From: Halicephalobus mephisto
Lineage: Eukaryota; Nematoda; Chromadorea; Rhabditida; Panagrolaimidae
DNA length: 64,000 nt
NCBI GenBank assembly: GCA_009193035.1
Contig: SWDT01000009.1
Span: 248,001-312,000, forward strand
Direction of reading: 5' to 3'
The notes under the pieces were generated by a model that made no database searches, was not told the origin of the DNA, and was given only the letters and a program-made list of their open reading frames with translations. The position numbers were made by a program, and so were the translations under genes. Below, piece by piece: positions 12,178 through 24,800 of this stretch (position 1 is the stretch's first letter; each line of letters starts with the position of its first letter).

Positions 12178-14325
12178 TTTGCTTTCGACAAAAATGAAGC
12201 TGGTTAATTTCCCAACTTATCATGTCGTTTAAGCAGGAATTATCAGCCGATCGATCGCCGCTTTCCATGCTGCAGATAATTGGAAGTTTAAGATTCGCAG
12301 GTTGCTCTTCCAGAATATGATAATCAAGAAAACAAAAAACATTGTCCATGTTGATAAAAATCAAAGTTAAAACGAAATTTTCAACTTACGGACAGCGTTG
12401 TGGCGGGTCAAGTGGCTGGTTCGAAGTTTATCCTAATCCAAGTCCTGTCATCTGGCCTAAAATCTGCAAAACCCTCCATACTCGCACAAAAAGCATCATC
12501 CAAAGTAAATGAGCATTCCCAACACCTGAAATGAACAAAGTAACTTAATTAGACAAAAATCGATATATGAAACAAACCTCCAAAGTCCCTAAACAACCTA
12601 AAGTCAATTTTCCATTTTACAATATTAAAAACCACGACATTAATCACATTCAATAGCTAAATATTATAGTTATTAACAAATTAGAAACAAAATTAAATTT
12701 CAAAAATAGAAAATAGTGGTTTTTGGGAGGATTATTATTTTTGAAAATTTCGAAATAGTTAGTATCCACCGCCCGACCTGCGCCAACGTTGCCCGCAGGT
12801 TGCGATTTTCGGTGGTTTCATTTCGTCATCCTATTATTCATAAGCCAGGAATATTTCGATAATTAAATTGCTTATTTGGTCTTTTAATACTTGTTCAAAC
12901 AACATAGAGTGAATCATCGGAGTAATTTCCGGGTATTTCTAAAGTCAGTTTGTGCCAACGTTAATGAGATTCTGTTTATTTTTTGCAACAAATTAATTTC
13001 ATTTTTATCATCGGATTTGGGATCCAAAGTATGTACAATAACAGGAAATTAATTTCTGATTTACTAAGCAAGACTAGAGTAGCACACAAACATAAAACGA
13101 GCTGGAACGAGATCAGTGTTCCGTTTCGTCAAAGTTGACGATCAAAGTTCAAAGTCAAAATCGAAATTTCTCATGTTAAAACAAAATCTACAGATTTTAA
13201 AGGAAATTGTTTTATCTAAATTCATAGAATTTTACGAATCAAAACATGAGTTGAAAATTGCGTTTTCACACGGAAAATTTTGATTTCAAGGACTGGATCT
13301 CACCGCGAAAAGTTTAAATTTTGGAAATTGAGTCTTATCGCGAAAAGGTAAAATTTTAGAAAGTGAGTCTTATCGCGAAAAGTTTAAATTTTGGAAAGTA
13401 AGTCTCACCGCGAAAAGTCCAAATTTTGGAAATTAAGTCTCACCGCGAAAAGTTTAAATTTTGGAAATTGAGTCTCACCGCGAAAAGTCCAAATTTTGGA
13501 AATTAAGTCTCAGCGCGAAAAGTTTAATTTTTAAAAACTGGGTCTCAGCGCGAAAAGTCCAACTTTCAAAAATCAGATCCCACCGCGAAAAGCCCAAATT
13601 TTTACTTCGAACTATGACTATCGACTTTAACAAAGTAGAACATAGAGACAGGCTTTGTTTATCAAAGTTAAAAACCAAAATTAAAATCCTCAATTTTTCG
13701 TTTTAAGACACAATTGGTTTTTTTCGAAAAAAACTAAAAAGTGCAATTTTTTTGAATTTAGAAATTAATTTTCTTATTGTACTTTTTTCAATAAAATTTT
13801 AATTAATTTTTTTACAAAAATTCCTAAAATTTTTTAGAAAAAATTAATTTTTTTTTAAAATAAAAATTTTTTAGAAAAAATTAATTTTTTTTAAAATAAA
13901 ATTTTTTAGGAAAAATCTACTTTTTTTTAAAATAAAAATTCTTTGGAAAATTTTATTTTTTTAAAATAAAAATTTTTAGGAAAAATCTACTTTTTTTTAA
14001 ATAAAAATTTATTTTTTTTTAAATAAAATTTTTTTGGAAAAATTATTATTTTTTAAATAAAGTTTTTTTGGAAAAATTATTTTTTTTTAGATAAAGTTTT
14101 TTTTGGAAAAATTCCAGTTGTGTCTTAACGCGAAAAATTCAGACCTCAAATGTCGATTATTAACTTTGAAAAACGGAGCAATATTGAGCAACTTTCATCG
14201 AGTCCCAGGATATGTACACAGCTACAATCAGGGTTCGGAGACAGTATTACCCGTGTTTTGCAGACAAAATCTGCGTGAAAAACTGAAAAATCTACTCGTC
14301 AGAGTCGGGAGGAAAAAAGCGGTAT
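12178..14325. repeat. Intergenic region with foldback-type repeat, copy 3, and A/T tracts
   Basis: 12178-13100 is unique, moderately AT-rich DNA with no supportable exon and probably holds the promoter of the saposin-like gene. At about 13109 a repeat starts TCAGTGTTCCGTTTCGTCAA. The stretch 13295-13600 is a 38-42 bp minisatellite of GTCTCACCGCGAAAAGTTTA units. A left-arm type word (TTTTTCGTTTTAAGACACAA) recurs at about 13690, followed by a TTTTTTTAAAATAAAAATTT array to 14105 and a closing CTTAACGCGAAAAATTCAGA near 14120. Read as one or two composite repeat elements. Confidence 0.6.
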
Positions 14326-15255
14326 TTACAGAGTTGCGAGATCCTCCTTCGCTCCCGGGATTCTGGGTCTGGAATTCTCCTTGATGTAACTTTTGAGGAC
14401 ATTCAAGCCATCATCGTCAAGTTCCAAAATCCGGTTCGCCGTGATTTTTAGAACTTTAATCATGTCCACTTTCGGAACGGACATGAGCTTCCGTATCTGA
14501 AAAAAATTATTTTATTTAAAAATTCCCAAAATTATTTAAATTTTCAAAATTATTCAAATTTCTTAAATATCTAAAATTATTTAAATTTTAAAAATTATTT
14601 TATTTAAAAATTTCCAAAATTATTTAAATTTTCAAAATTTCCAAAATTATTTAAATTTTCAAAATTTCCAAAATTATTTAATTTCTCAAATTTTCAGAAT
14701 TATTCAAATTTTTAAATTTCTGAAGTTATTTAAATTTTAAAATTCTTAGATTTTCGAGATTTTGAAGTTTTTTAAATTATTTTTTTTTAGTTTTTTTAGT
14801 TTTTAGTTTTTAAATTTTTTTAATTTTAAATTTTTACGAACCCTGCATTTGCTTTCGTTGGAATGGAGTTTTCTGACGACTTCTGGAGGATAATGTTCGG
14901 CGAAGAATTCAGCGACTTGTTTTCTGTACTCTTCATCGACGTCCATGGAGTCCAATTTCTGCTTCAGAAGCGGTCCTAGGAGATGGTACTGTTGAGTGGT
15001 GTGGAGGTCTGAGATGGCCAGTCTTTCCTCCCTGGTCCAACGGATGTCCCGGAAGATCCCCCCATGGGCCATCCGGAGATCTTCCGGCTTGAACACCTCA
15101 TTTGCCCTTTCGTAATTACAAGTAGAGGTGTCCGGGTCCTGGACGGTCTCGAAAACGGCGTCGAAGGCGTGTCTCGGCCATCTGTGTCTGGAGTGCCCAA
15201 CGCCGTCTGTCGTCCCGAAAAAGACCAAAAAAAACGCGATCAAGAGCAGCTTCAT
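14326..15255 (-). CDS. Secreted protein, family not recognised
   Basis: Exons 15255-14842 and 14496-14326 join in phase to 194 residues. The first 18 residues (MKLLLIAFFLVFFGTTDG) are a clear signal peptide; the ATG at 15255 is preferred because it starts exactly at this signal. The mature part is mostly charged alpha-helical with only two cysteines and ends in a basic tail. The segment WTREERLAISDLHTTQQYH followed by heptad-like leucines suggests a helical bundle, as in small secreted nematode proteins, but no named family can be assigned. The donor used is GTTCGT, the only one that keeps the second exon open. Confidence 0.72.
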
Positions 15256-16385
15256 GCCGCCCTCCTGTTTCTTCAAAGTTATTCTAAAAAATTAATTTTC
15301 ATTTTTAATCGAAAAATAAAAAAAAAATAAAATTCACTCGTTATAAAAAAAATGAAAAAAATAAAAAATTTTCGATAAAAAAAATCAAAAAAATAAAAAA
15401 TTTTCAACAAAAAAATTCAACAAAAAAAATTTAATTTTTAATTGAAAAAATAACTTTAAAGTACTTTTAAAAAGGAAAATACTTTTTCTTTAAAAATTAC
15501 AAAATTGTTTTTAAAAAATAAAAATTAAATTTGTTCAAATTTTTATAAAAAAATTGATTTTTTTTAATTTTTATAAAAAAAGTGATTTTTTTTAATTTTA
15601 TAGAAAAAATAATTTTCTTTAATTTTTATAAAAAATAGTAATTTTTTTAAATTTTTATAAAAAATAGTAATTTTTTAAAATTTTTATAAAAAATAGTAAT
15701 TTTTTTAAATTTTATAAAAAAAATAATTTTTCAAATTTTTACTTAAAAAATACATAAATCAATTAAAAACTTACTCGATGATTCTCGAACGGAAATTTTT
15801 TGTTTTTCAAAATAATCCAAAGATGACATTTTTGAACAGTTCATGAAAGAAATTTCTTGATAAAGAAATGCCAATTTTGGATTATTTCTAAAAAGAAAAA
15901 TATTTTCCAGTTAAGAATCATAGAACGAATTTTAAATTTTAAAAAAAAATTTTTAAATAAAAAATAAAATTTTAATAATTTAAAAAAAAAATTTTTATTT
16001 AAAAAATTTTAAAAAATAAAATTTATTTTTAATTTTAATAATTTTAAAAAAATTAAATTTTATTTAAAAAATTCAAAAAATAAAGAATTTTAAAAATTTT
16101 CGGAAATTTAAAAAAATAAAAAATAAATAAAATTATTTTTTAATAAAATTGAATTATTTTTGATTTCAGAAATTTTAGAAAAATGTAAAAAATCAAAAAA
16201 ATGGAATTATAATTGAAAAATTCAAAAAATTTCTTTGACATTTTCTGAATGGAAAATTTTAGTCTTTTTAAAATTAATTCGAGGTTTGTATTTTTCCTCA
16301 ACCTCGCCCATATTCAAATCCCAAAGGCATCGGAAGAAAATAACAGCATCAAAGAGTAGGAAATCACAAGGTTAATTGGGGTCAA
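15256..16385. other. A/T-tract DNA, no gene seen
   Basis: Alternating poly-A and poly-T runs with 30-35 bp periodic units such as TTTTTATAAAAAATAGTAA. About 16270-16380 is slightly richer in GC but shows no exon-like open frame with splice sites. Confidence 0.6.
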
Positions 16386-16389
16386 GTGG

Positions 16390-17215
16390 TTAAAGCAATG
16401 TTCCAAATTGTTAAAATTTAAAGTTGAAATTTTCGTTCTGAGACACAATTTTTGAAATTTAAGATTTTCGTTTTAAGACACGATTTTTTAAGTTTAGGAT
16501 TTTCGTTTTAAGACACGATTTTTTAAGTTTAGGATTTTCGTTCCAAGACACGATTTTTGAAATTTAAGATTTTCGTTCCAAGACACGATTTTTAAAATTT
16601 AAAATTTTCGTTCCAAGACACGATTTTTGAAATTTAAAATTTTCTTTCCAAGACACAATTTTTGAAATTTAAAATTTTCGCGTTAAGATATAATTTTTAG
16701 AATTTAAAATTTTTCTTTTCAAGACATAATTTTTGAAATTAAAATCTTTCATTCCAAAATATGATTTTTCAAGTTTAGAATTTTTGCTCTAAGATACAAT
16801 TTTTGTGTTATGACACAATTTTTGAAATTTAAAATTTTTGCATTAAAAAACTATTTGTGATTTGGAAAATCTAGATATCGAGTTTTATGAACTTAAATAA
16901 AATTTTTAAAACAGGAAAATCTACAAATGTTGTCTCACCACGAAAAGCTCAAATTTCGACTTCAAAAATTTAACCATTAAATTTCAATTTTAAAATTTAA
17001 CCGTCAAATTTCGATTTCTAAATTTAAGCATTAAATTTCAATTTTAAAATCTGACCGTCAAATTTCGATTTTAAAATTTAACCATCAAATTTCGACTTTA
17101 AAATTTAACCATTAAATTTCGATTTTAAAATTTAACCATCAAATTTCAATTTTAAAATCTGACCGTCAAATTTCAACTTTAAAATCTGACCGTCAAATTC
17201 GATAAAACAGCACAA
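16390..17215. repeat. Foldback-type repeat, copy 4
   Basis: The left arm (16440-16860) is about ten 37-40 bp units of GATTTTCGTTCCAAGACACG type. A spacer near 16850-16930 shares the AAATCTAGA and TTAAATAAA words of the other copies. The right arm begins GTCTCACCACGAAAAGCTCA, the opposite orientation, and continues with about eight ~33-bp units of ATTTAACCATTAAATTTCGA. It closes with GTCAAATTCGATAAAACAGC. Confidence 0.65.
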
Positions 17216-17985
17216 AACTAAAAATGACCAAAGGAAGAATCAGTTTCAAAAAGGAAGAGCCACGTCTCGTGGTTCTCGTGACTTCCTTGACGAGATTTAA
17301 TTAAAGAAACAAAAGTGAAAAACCAACTATTTAATAAATAATTTAATTTTTAAAACAAATTTAAAATGTCACACCTCTATGTCCTGTGGGGAAAATTTAA
17401 TTATTACATCATTTTTAAAAACAAAAAAAATTTAAAAAACAAAAAAAATTTAAAAAATAAAAAAAATTTCAAATAAAAAGATAAAAAAAAATTTTCCATT
17501 ACTTTTAGAAAAATAAAAAAAAATTACTTCCAAAAATCTTAAAAGATTAATTTTTAAATTTTTTTAATTTTTTTAAATTAATTTTTTTTAAATTTTTTAA
17601 AGTTTTTTTAATTTTTTTAAAATTTTGAAAATAATCTTTTTTAAATTTTTGAAAATAATTTTTTAGAATTTTTGAAAGTAATTTTTTTAAGTTTTTGAAA
17701 ATAATTTTTTAAATATTTCCAAAAATCTTTTTAAAAAAGTTTCAAAAGCCTATAAGTTGGCTTTTTGCCCGGTTATCAAGGTCGAATTCGGTCCCGTGGG
17801 TCAAAAACAAACCACTGGAACCGTTCATTGTTCTCCAAATGATATTAGACAAAGAACTTTTTCAATAAAAATAATTTTTATACTTCATTAAATGAACAAA
17901 GCAGTTTAGCTTCAGGGGGTTTCCGGATTACGGTATTTGGAGAAGATTACATGATGTCATATAAGGTCTTGGAAAAAGGTTTAAA
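17216..17985. other. A/T-rich spacer, no gene seen
   Basis: 17330-17740 is low-complexity A/T. 17750-17985 has ordinary composition but only short open frames and no recognisable similarity. Confidence 0.5.
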
Positions 17986-17989
17986 GTGT

Positions 17990-20760
17990 ACTTGATGTTC
18001 TGAGAATCATGTAAATACTAAAATAGAACATCATGGGTCCCAAGTGGAAAGTTTCCGAATTTCGCGATGAGACATTTTTTGATTTTTAGAACAATGTAAT
18101 TTTAGAATATTTTAAAATCATAAAAAACATTATATTTTAAACATTTAGGTCCCAAGTGGAAAGTGTCCAAATTTCTTGATGAGACATTTTTTGATTTTTA
18201 GAACAATGTAATTTTAGAATATTTTAAAATTATAAAAAACATTATATTTTAAACATTTGGGTCCCAAGTGGAAAGTCTCCAAATTTCTTGATGAGACATT
18301 TTTTGATTTTTAAAATACGTTAGAATCATAAAAAATACTAAATTTTAAACATTTAGGTCCCAAGTGGAAAGTTTCCAAATTTCTTGATGAGACATTTTTT
18401 GATTTTTAGAACAATGTAATTTTAGAATATTTTAAACATTTGGGTCTTAGCTGGAAAATCCGAAAATTCGTTTTGAGAAAAATATTTATATTTTTAAAAT
18501 GATATAATTTTATAATTTTTAAAATTTTAAAAACGAAAATCCGCAATTTTCGGTCCTAACTGGAAAGTGGAAAATTCGTGTCGAGACAATTCTGAAACTC
18601 ACCGTCATGCATGTTTTTGTTCAAAATAATATAAATTAAAACTCCGTCGAGCCACGTAAAAGGAAAATTACACACTATTATGTCTCCATTGAAATGTTCT
18701 AAGAATTCGCGCCAAGACAATTTTTTTCATATTCTGTCACGAAAGTTCTATTTTTAAAATAATGTAGTTTTAAACTTTTTTGGAAAATTAAATATTTTTG
18801 GAACATTGCGGAACCATCTGAGTATAAAATTATCTATTTTCGGTCCTGAGTGGAAAATACAAAAATTGTCCATTTTCGGTCCTAAATGGAAAATGTGAAA
18901 TTTTTCTATTTTTGGTCCTAAATGGAAAATGTAAAATTTTTCTATTTCGGTCCTAAGTGGAAAATACAAAAATTGTCCATTTTCGGTCCTAACTAGAAAG
19001 TTTCAAAATTTTTCCATTTTTGGTCTTAAGTGGAAAATTTAAGAATTTTCTATTTTTGGTCCTAAATGGAAAATGTAAAATTTTTCCATTTTTGGTCCTG
19101 AATGGAAAATTCTAAGAAATTATTTTCGGTCTTAAGTGGAAAATGTAAGAATTTTCTATTTTTGCTCCTAACTAGAAAGTTTCAAAACTTTTCTATTTTG
19201 GTCCTGAGTGGAAAATTCTGAGAAGTTGTTTATTTTCAGTCTTAGGTGGAGAATTCTAAAAATTCTTAATTTTTGGTCTCAAGCGGAAAACTGAAAATTT
19301 TCATCAAAACAGTTTTTTAGAATTTCAAAGGAAGTATTTATGGTTTTATAAGTACTGTAATTTTAAAGGTTTTCAGAAGTACGTAAAAATAAAATTTTAT
19401 GATTTCCGGTCCCAAGTGGAAAATTCACATCAAGATCATTTTTTATTTCCATACAGTATAATTCGAAATCTGCTAAAACCACGTAAAAGCTGAGTTTTAT
19501 AATCTTCGGTCTTGAGCGGAAAATTCTAAGGCTTCTTCTGGAAACCATTTTCAGGGGATTTGATAGAAAAAAGTTATTTTTCCAAAACAAGGAAATTCAA
19601 AAATTTCTAAAATAATAAAAAAAATAAATTCAATAATTTTTGGTCCCAAATGGAAAATCCAAATTTTCGCGGTGAGACAACTTTCGAAATAGTTCATAAA
19701 ATTGGTTTATTTTTTGCAACAGTATACTTCAGAAATTTTCAAAGTAATAAAAATAATAAATTCAGCCATTTTTGGTCCCAAGTGGAAAGTCCAAATTTTC
19801 GCGGTGGGACAATTTCCGAAATATTTCATAAAATTTTTTAATTTTTTTGTAACAATATACTTCAGAAATTTCCAAAATTATAAAAAAAACAAATTCAGCC
19901 ATTTTTGGTCTCATGTGGAAAATCCAAAAATTCGCGCCAGGACCATTTTTGAGGAATTTTTTACTTTGCAATAATTTTAAGTTTTCTCAAACTATACAAA
20001 AATAGAATTTTATAATCTTTGGTCTCGAACGGAAAATCCAAAGGTTTCTTGTCGAGACAATTTTCTGAGTATTAAGTAGAAAACGCTTATTGTTTTTATA
20101 ACAATATAATCTGGGGTTTTATGAAATCACGCAAAAACTTTTACAATCTTTGGTCTCAAGTGGAAAGTCCAAAAATTCGTGGTGAGACAATTTTTGTGAA
20201 TTTAATTAGAAAAAGTTATTTTTTACAAGGTAATTCAGAAACTTCCAAAATTATATAAAAATTAAATTTTGTGGTTTTTGGTCCCAAGTGGAAAATTCTG
20301 AAATTCGCGGTGGGACAAGTTTCGAAATAATAAAAATGGTTTATTTTTTGCAACAGTATAATTGAGAAATTTTTAACATTATAAAAAAACTAAATTTAAT
20401 CATTTTTGGTCCCATGTGGAAAGTCCAAAAATTCGCGGTGGGACAACTTTGGAAATAATAAAAATGGTTTATTTTTTGCAACAGTACAAATCAGAAATTT
20501 CTAAAATTATAAAAAAAATTAAATTTAACCATTTTTGGTCCCATGTGGAAAGTCCAAAAATTCGCGGTAAGACAACTTTCGAAATATTTCATAAAAATTT
20601 TTAATTTTTTTATAATAATATAAGTCAGAAATTTCTAAAATTATATAAAAACTAAATTTAACCATTTTTGGTCCCATGTGGAAAGTCCAAAAATTCGCGG
20701 TGAGACAACTTTGGAAATAATAAAAATGGTTTATTTTTTGTAACAGTATAATGCCACAGA
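17990..20760. repeat. Large tandem array, ~130-bp higher-order unit
   Basis: More than 15 diverged units. Each contains TTTTTGGTCCCAAGTGGAAA, then CCAAAAATTCGCGGTGAGAC, then a GCAACAGTATAAT-like block and an A/T spacer. In the best-preserved part the GGTCCCAWGTGG word recurs at about 19641, 19774, 19906, 20280, 20408, 20536 and 20668, a spacing of 128-133 bp. Between 18830 and 19250 units are collapsed to 40-60 bp. No coding potential; short open frames in it merely reflect the repeats. Confidence 0.85.
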
Positions 20761-21185
20761 GTCCCAGAAGGAAGAAAAGGTCCCATTTTGCAGAAATTTA
20801 CTCACCCACGGGGGACGTCCTTCAAACTAGGACTGAATCCGTTAAGAACAGCGTACTTAAGGTTTTCTAATCTCTGCCTATTAGATGTTTACAATTACGA
20901 CTACCGTAATCTGAACAAAGAATGCAAAAGGGGCAGAGGAAAGCTATTTACATAAAATACAAAAACGCAAAATTTTCAGAAAAAAGGTCAGTCATGAGCT
21001 TTCCGTGGATTTGATGCGCCACACGTGCCTGAAGGACTCAATTAAGATATTCAAAAAAATATAAAAATGCCGCCTTTTTAATCCGACCTTCGGTCCTGCA
21101 AGTATCACGTTGAGTCATCAGATTTCGTCACATCTTAGATCCCGGACAAATCGTCGTTGTTTTCCAAAAACTCAACTAGGAATTT
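20761..21185. other. Non-repetitive island, no confident gene
   Basis: Normal-complexity sequence between two arrays. On the minus strand at about 20750-20800 a hydrophobic, signal-peptide-like frame resembles the first exon of the cuticlin gene at the nucleotide level, but its ATG is out of frame by one base and no downstream exon is evident. Confidence 0.35.
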
Positions 21186-21870
21186 CTCAATTCCACTGGA
21201 GGTTATGAAATCTTCAAAAATACTGTAACTTCCAAAAAGTTACGGTATTTTTTAAGTTTTTTAAATTTTAAAGTTTCAAAATACTTCGAAATTCCAAAGA
21301 ATTCAAAATTTTAAAAAAGTTACAGTATGTTTGAAGTTTTCTAGAATCTTAGAAAAGTTTTTAAATATTTCAAAAAAGTTACAGTAGCTTTGAAGTTTTT
21401 TAAAATCTTAGAAAATTCTTAGAATACAGTAACAGATTTTGAAATTTAATATAAAAGTTTATAAATATCAAAAAGTTACAGTATTTCTGAGATTTCTAAA
21501 ATTTTTTAATATTTCAGAATTTCGAAAAAGTTACAGTATCTTTGAAATTTTCTAGAATCTTAGAAAATTCTTAGAATGCAGTAAAAAACTGAAATTTAAT
21601 ATAAAAATTTATAAATTTCGAAAAAGTTACAGTATTTTTAAAGTTTTGTAAAATCTCGAAGACAGTTTTTAGAATATTCCAGAATTCCCAAGAAAATACC
21701 GTAACTTTGGAAAATACTACAGTATCTTTGAAGTTTTGTAAAAATTTAAGTTTCAAAATATTTCGAAAATCCAAAGATTATGCGACCTTTGGAAAAGCCA
21801 CAGTAGCTCTTTAAAATGTTACAAAAATTTCCTCAAACGTTTCAGAATCTTAAAAAAAGATCTTGAAGCT
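21186..21870. repeat. Repeat array with ACAGTA/TAGAATCTTAGAAAA units
   Basis: Several units of roughly 70-120 bp containing AAGTTACAGTATCTTTGAAG and TTTCTAGAATCTTAGAAAAT. No gene is seen. Confidence 0.6.
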
Positions 21871-24800
21871 TCAAATTTCCCAAAAATTCGCGTCGGAATA
21901 ATTTCAAAAAAAAAATAAAAAATAAAAATTTTTAGGGAGGTTTGAAAAATTAAATTTTTTGATTTTTAGAGAATTCTGAAAAATTAAATTTTTTGATTTT
22001 TAGGGATGTTTGAAAAATGAAAATTTTCAAATTTTTAGATTTCTGAAAAACAAAAATTTTCCAATTTTTAGAGATTTCTGAAAAATGAAAATTTTTCAAA
22101 TTTTTAGGGATTTCTGAAAAATGAAATTTTTTTGATCTTTAAAATTGCCGAAAAACGAAACTCGTGAACTGTCTAAAAAATTAAGAAGATTTTTTAAGAC
22201 AATTTTACACCTTCATCCGTTTCCAATTTTTGTAATAGTATGACAGTACAAAATTCCGGGAAATTTCGACGTTACCGGAATTCCTAAAACCCTATTTTTA
22301 AAGAAGATTAAGGATTTTAATTCTTTAAATGGTCCATGAGACAAATGCGGCAGTTTAAATATTTAATTTTTAATTTATTTACTGTCTTCAAAAAAATAAA
22401 TTTTTACAAAAATTTGACGTCATTAAACATTTTTTTTTTAAATAAAAAAAATTATCGAAAAAAAAATAAATTTCTTTAAAAAATAAAAAATTTTTAAAAT
22501 AAAAAAAAATTAAGATTTTTAAAAATTTTTAAATTAAAAAAAATTAAAATTTTTAAATTAAGAAAAAATTATTTTTGACAATTTTTAAATTAAAAAAAAT
22601 TAAGATTTTTGACAATTTTTAAATTTATAAAAAAAATTAAGATTTTTGAAAATTTTTAAATTTATAAAAAAATTTATTTTTTTTTAAAATTTTTTTTAAA
22701 AATCAAAAAGTTATTTTAAAAAAAATAAAAAACCTTTTAAATGTCACGGAAACCCGGTAATTTTATTCTGCACAAAGTTCAAAAAACTACAAACCGAAAA
22801 AATTACGTAAATTAAGTAAAAATTGTTTAAAAATAGAAACTTCCTTAGTGGGACGTCATTAGTCATTTTTAATATTATTCATTTTAATAATTTTAAAAAA
22901 TAATAATCCAAAATTCTCAAAGGAATTTTAGTTTTTAAATTTTTTTATAAATCACATTATTATAAAAATCTTTGTAAAAAAGTTTAGAAAAATTTTGCCG
23001 CAGGGAATTTTCGAAACTTCAAAGCGAGACCGAAAAACGTGGGATTTGTTTACTACAGTATCTTTAAAAAAATTATAATTTTTCTCTAAAAAGTCAAAAC
23101 GAGAAATTTTTGGATTTTCCAGTTGAGACCGAAAAAGTAAAATTTATCGTTTATGAAATTCTAAAAATCCTAAAATTACAGTATCTCAAAAAAGTTTTAA
23201 AAAATTCAAAAAAAAAATCTTGACGAAGATTTTTGGATTTTCCAGTTGAGACCGAAAAAGTAAAATTTGTTTATGAAATTCTAAAAATCCTAAAATTACA
23301 GTATTTCAGAAAATTAAACGTTTTCGAAAATTTTTGGATTTTCCAGTTGAGACCGAAAAAGTAAAATTTAATTTTTGCATGATGTTTGGAAATTATAAAA
23401 ATAACTGGTATATTTTAAGGCATTAAGAAATATTTGAAAACCGTCTGGGATTCGCGTTCTTCCGTCCTACAGTAACCAAGGAACCTCTACGCAAGCGAAC
23501 TTTGTACACTGTTAATTACAAAACGCAAGGACTACGTTCTCAATATTTTCAAAAGATTTAATATAACTTCCTTCCTCTGATCTCAAGGTACAAGTTATTT
23601 TTAAATTAATTTTATTAAAAAAGCTAAAACTAAAAAAACTAAAAAAATTAAAAAAATTAAAAAATTGAAAAAATTGAAAAAATTGAAAAAAACTAAAAAA
23701 TTAAAAAAAATTGAAAAAACTAAAAAAATTTTAAAAATTAAAAAAATTAAAAAAAACTAAAAAAACTAAAAAAATTTTAAAAATAGAAAGAATAGAAAAA
23801 ATTTTTTAAAAAGTTTAAAAAATTGAAAAATTTTGAAATTTTAAAAATTAAAAACTTTAAAAAAGTTGAAAATTTAAAAGTTAAAAAAGTTAAAAATAAA
23901 AGACAAAATATAAATTTCTATTTTGATTGTTCGTTTACAGTAATTAAATTTTAAAAAAATAAAATTTTCAAAATTTTTCTTCGAAAAAAAAATAAAAATA
24001 AATTTGCAGAAAATTTAAAAAATAGAAAATTTCAAAAGTAGTTCCACTGGGAATTTTTAGAATGATTTTATTTAAAAAATTAAAAATTAAAAAATTTCGA
24101 AATTGTTTTGATGGAAATTTTCAGAATTATTTAATTCTAAAAATAAAAACTTAAAAAAGTAAAAAATGGTCCTGACACGAATTTTTCGAAATTATTTTAT
24201 TTAAAAAAATTAAAATTTAAAAATTATTTTATTTAAAAAATTAAAATTAAAAAAATTATTTTATTTAAAAAAATTAAAATTTAAAAATTATTTTATTAAA
24301 AAAATTAAAATTAAAAAAATTATTTTATTTAAAAAAATTAAAATTAAAAAAATTATTTTATTTAAAAAAATTAAAATTTAAAAATTATTTTATTTAAAAA
24401 ATTAAAATTTAAAAATTTTCTTGACACGAAAATTTAGAACTATGAGAATCCTAAAAAATGAGAGTCGATTTTGACGCCAGTTTTTCCATTTTTTTAATTT
24501 TAAATATTTTTCACTTTTCGCGCGAATTTTAAAAAATAAAAATAATTTACATATCCATTTTCATAATTACGGTGTTTATTAATGCAATTGGAATTTGGAA
24601 TCGATTAAAAAATACAAAAATTTTCGTTTTTGGACATCGAACCAAAAATCGAAAACAAGAAAATTGGAGTTTTCTAAAAAAAAAATAATTAAAAAAATTA
24701 ATGAATTTATCATTCCGAAAAAACGTCACGCTTGAAATAAACTTTTTTATTTTTAAATTTACTGCAAAAAATAAAAAATGAAAAATAATTTTTAAAATGA

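Noticed and set aside
18754..20604. Repetitive open frames of about 60-90 codons in the 130-bp array
   Set aside because: They encode repeat-derived peptides with no start context or splice sites, and break with unit divergence.
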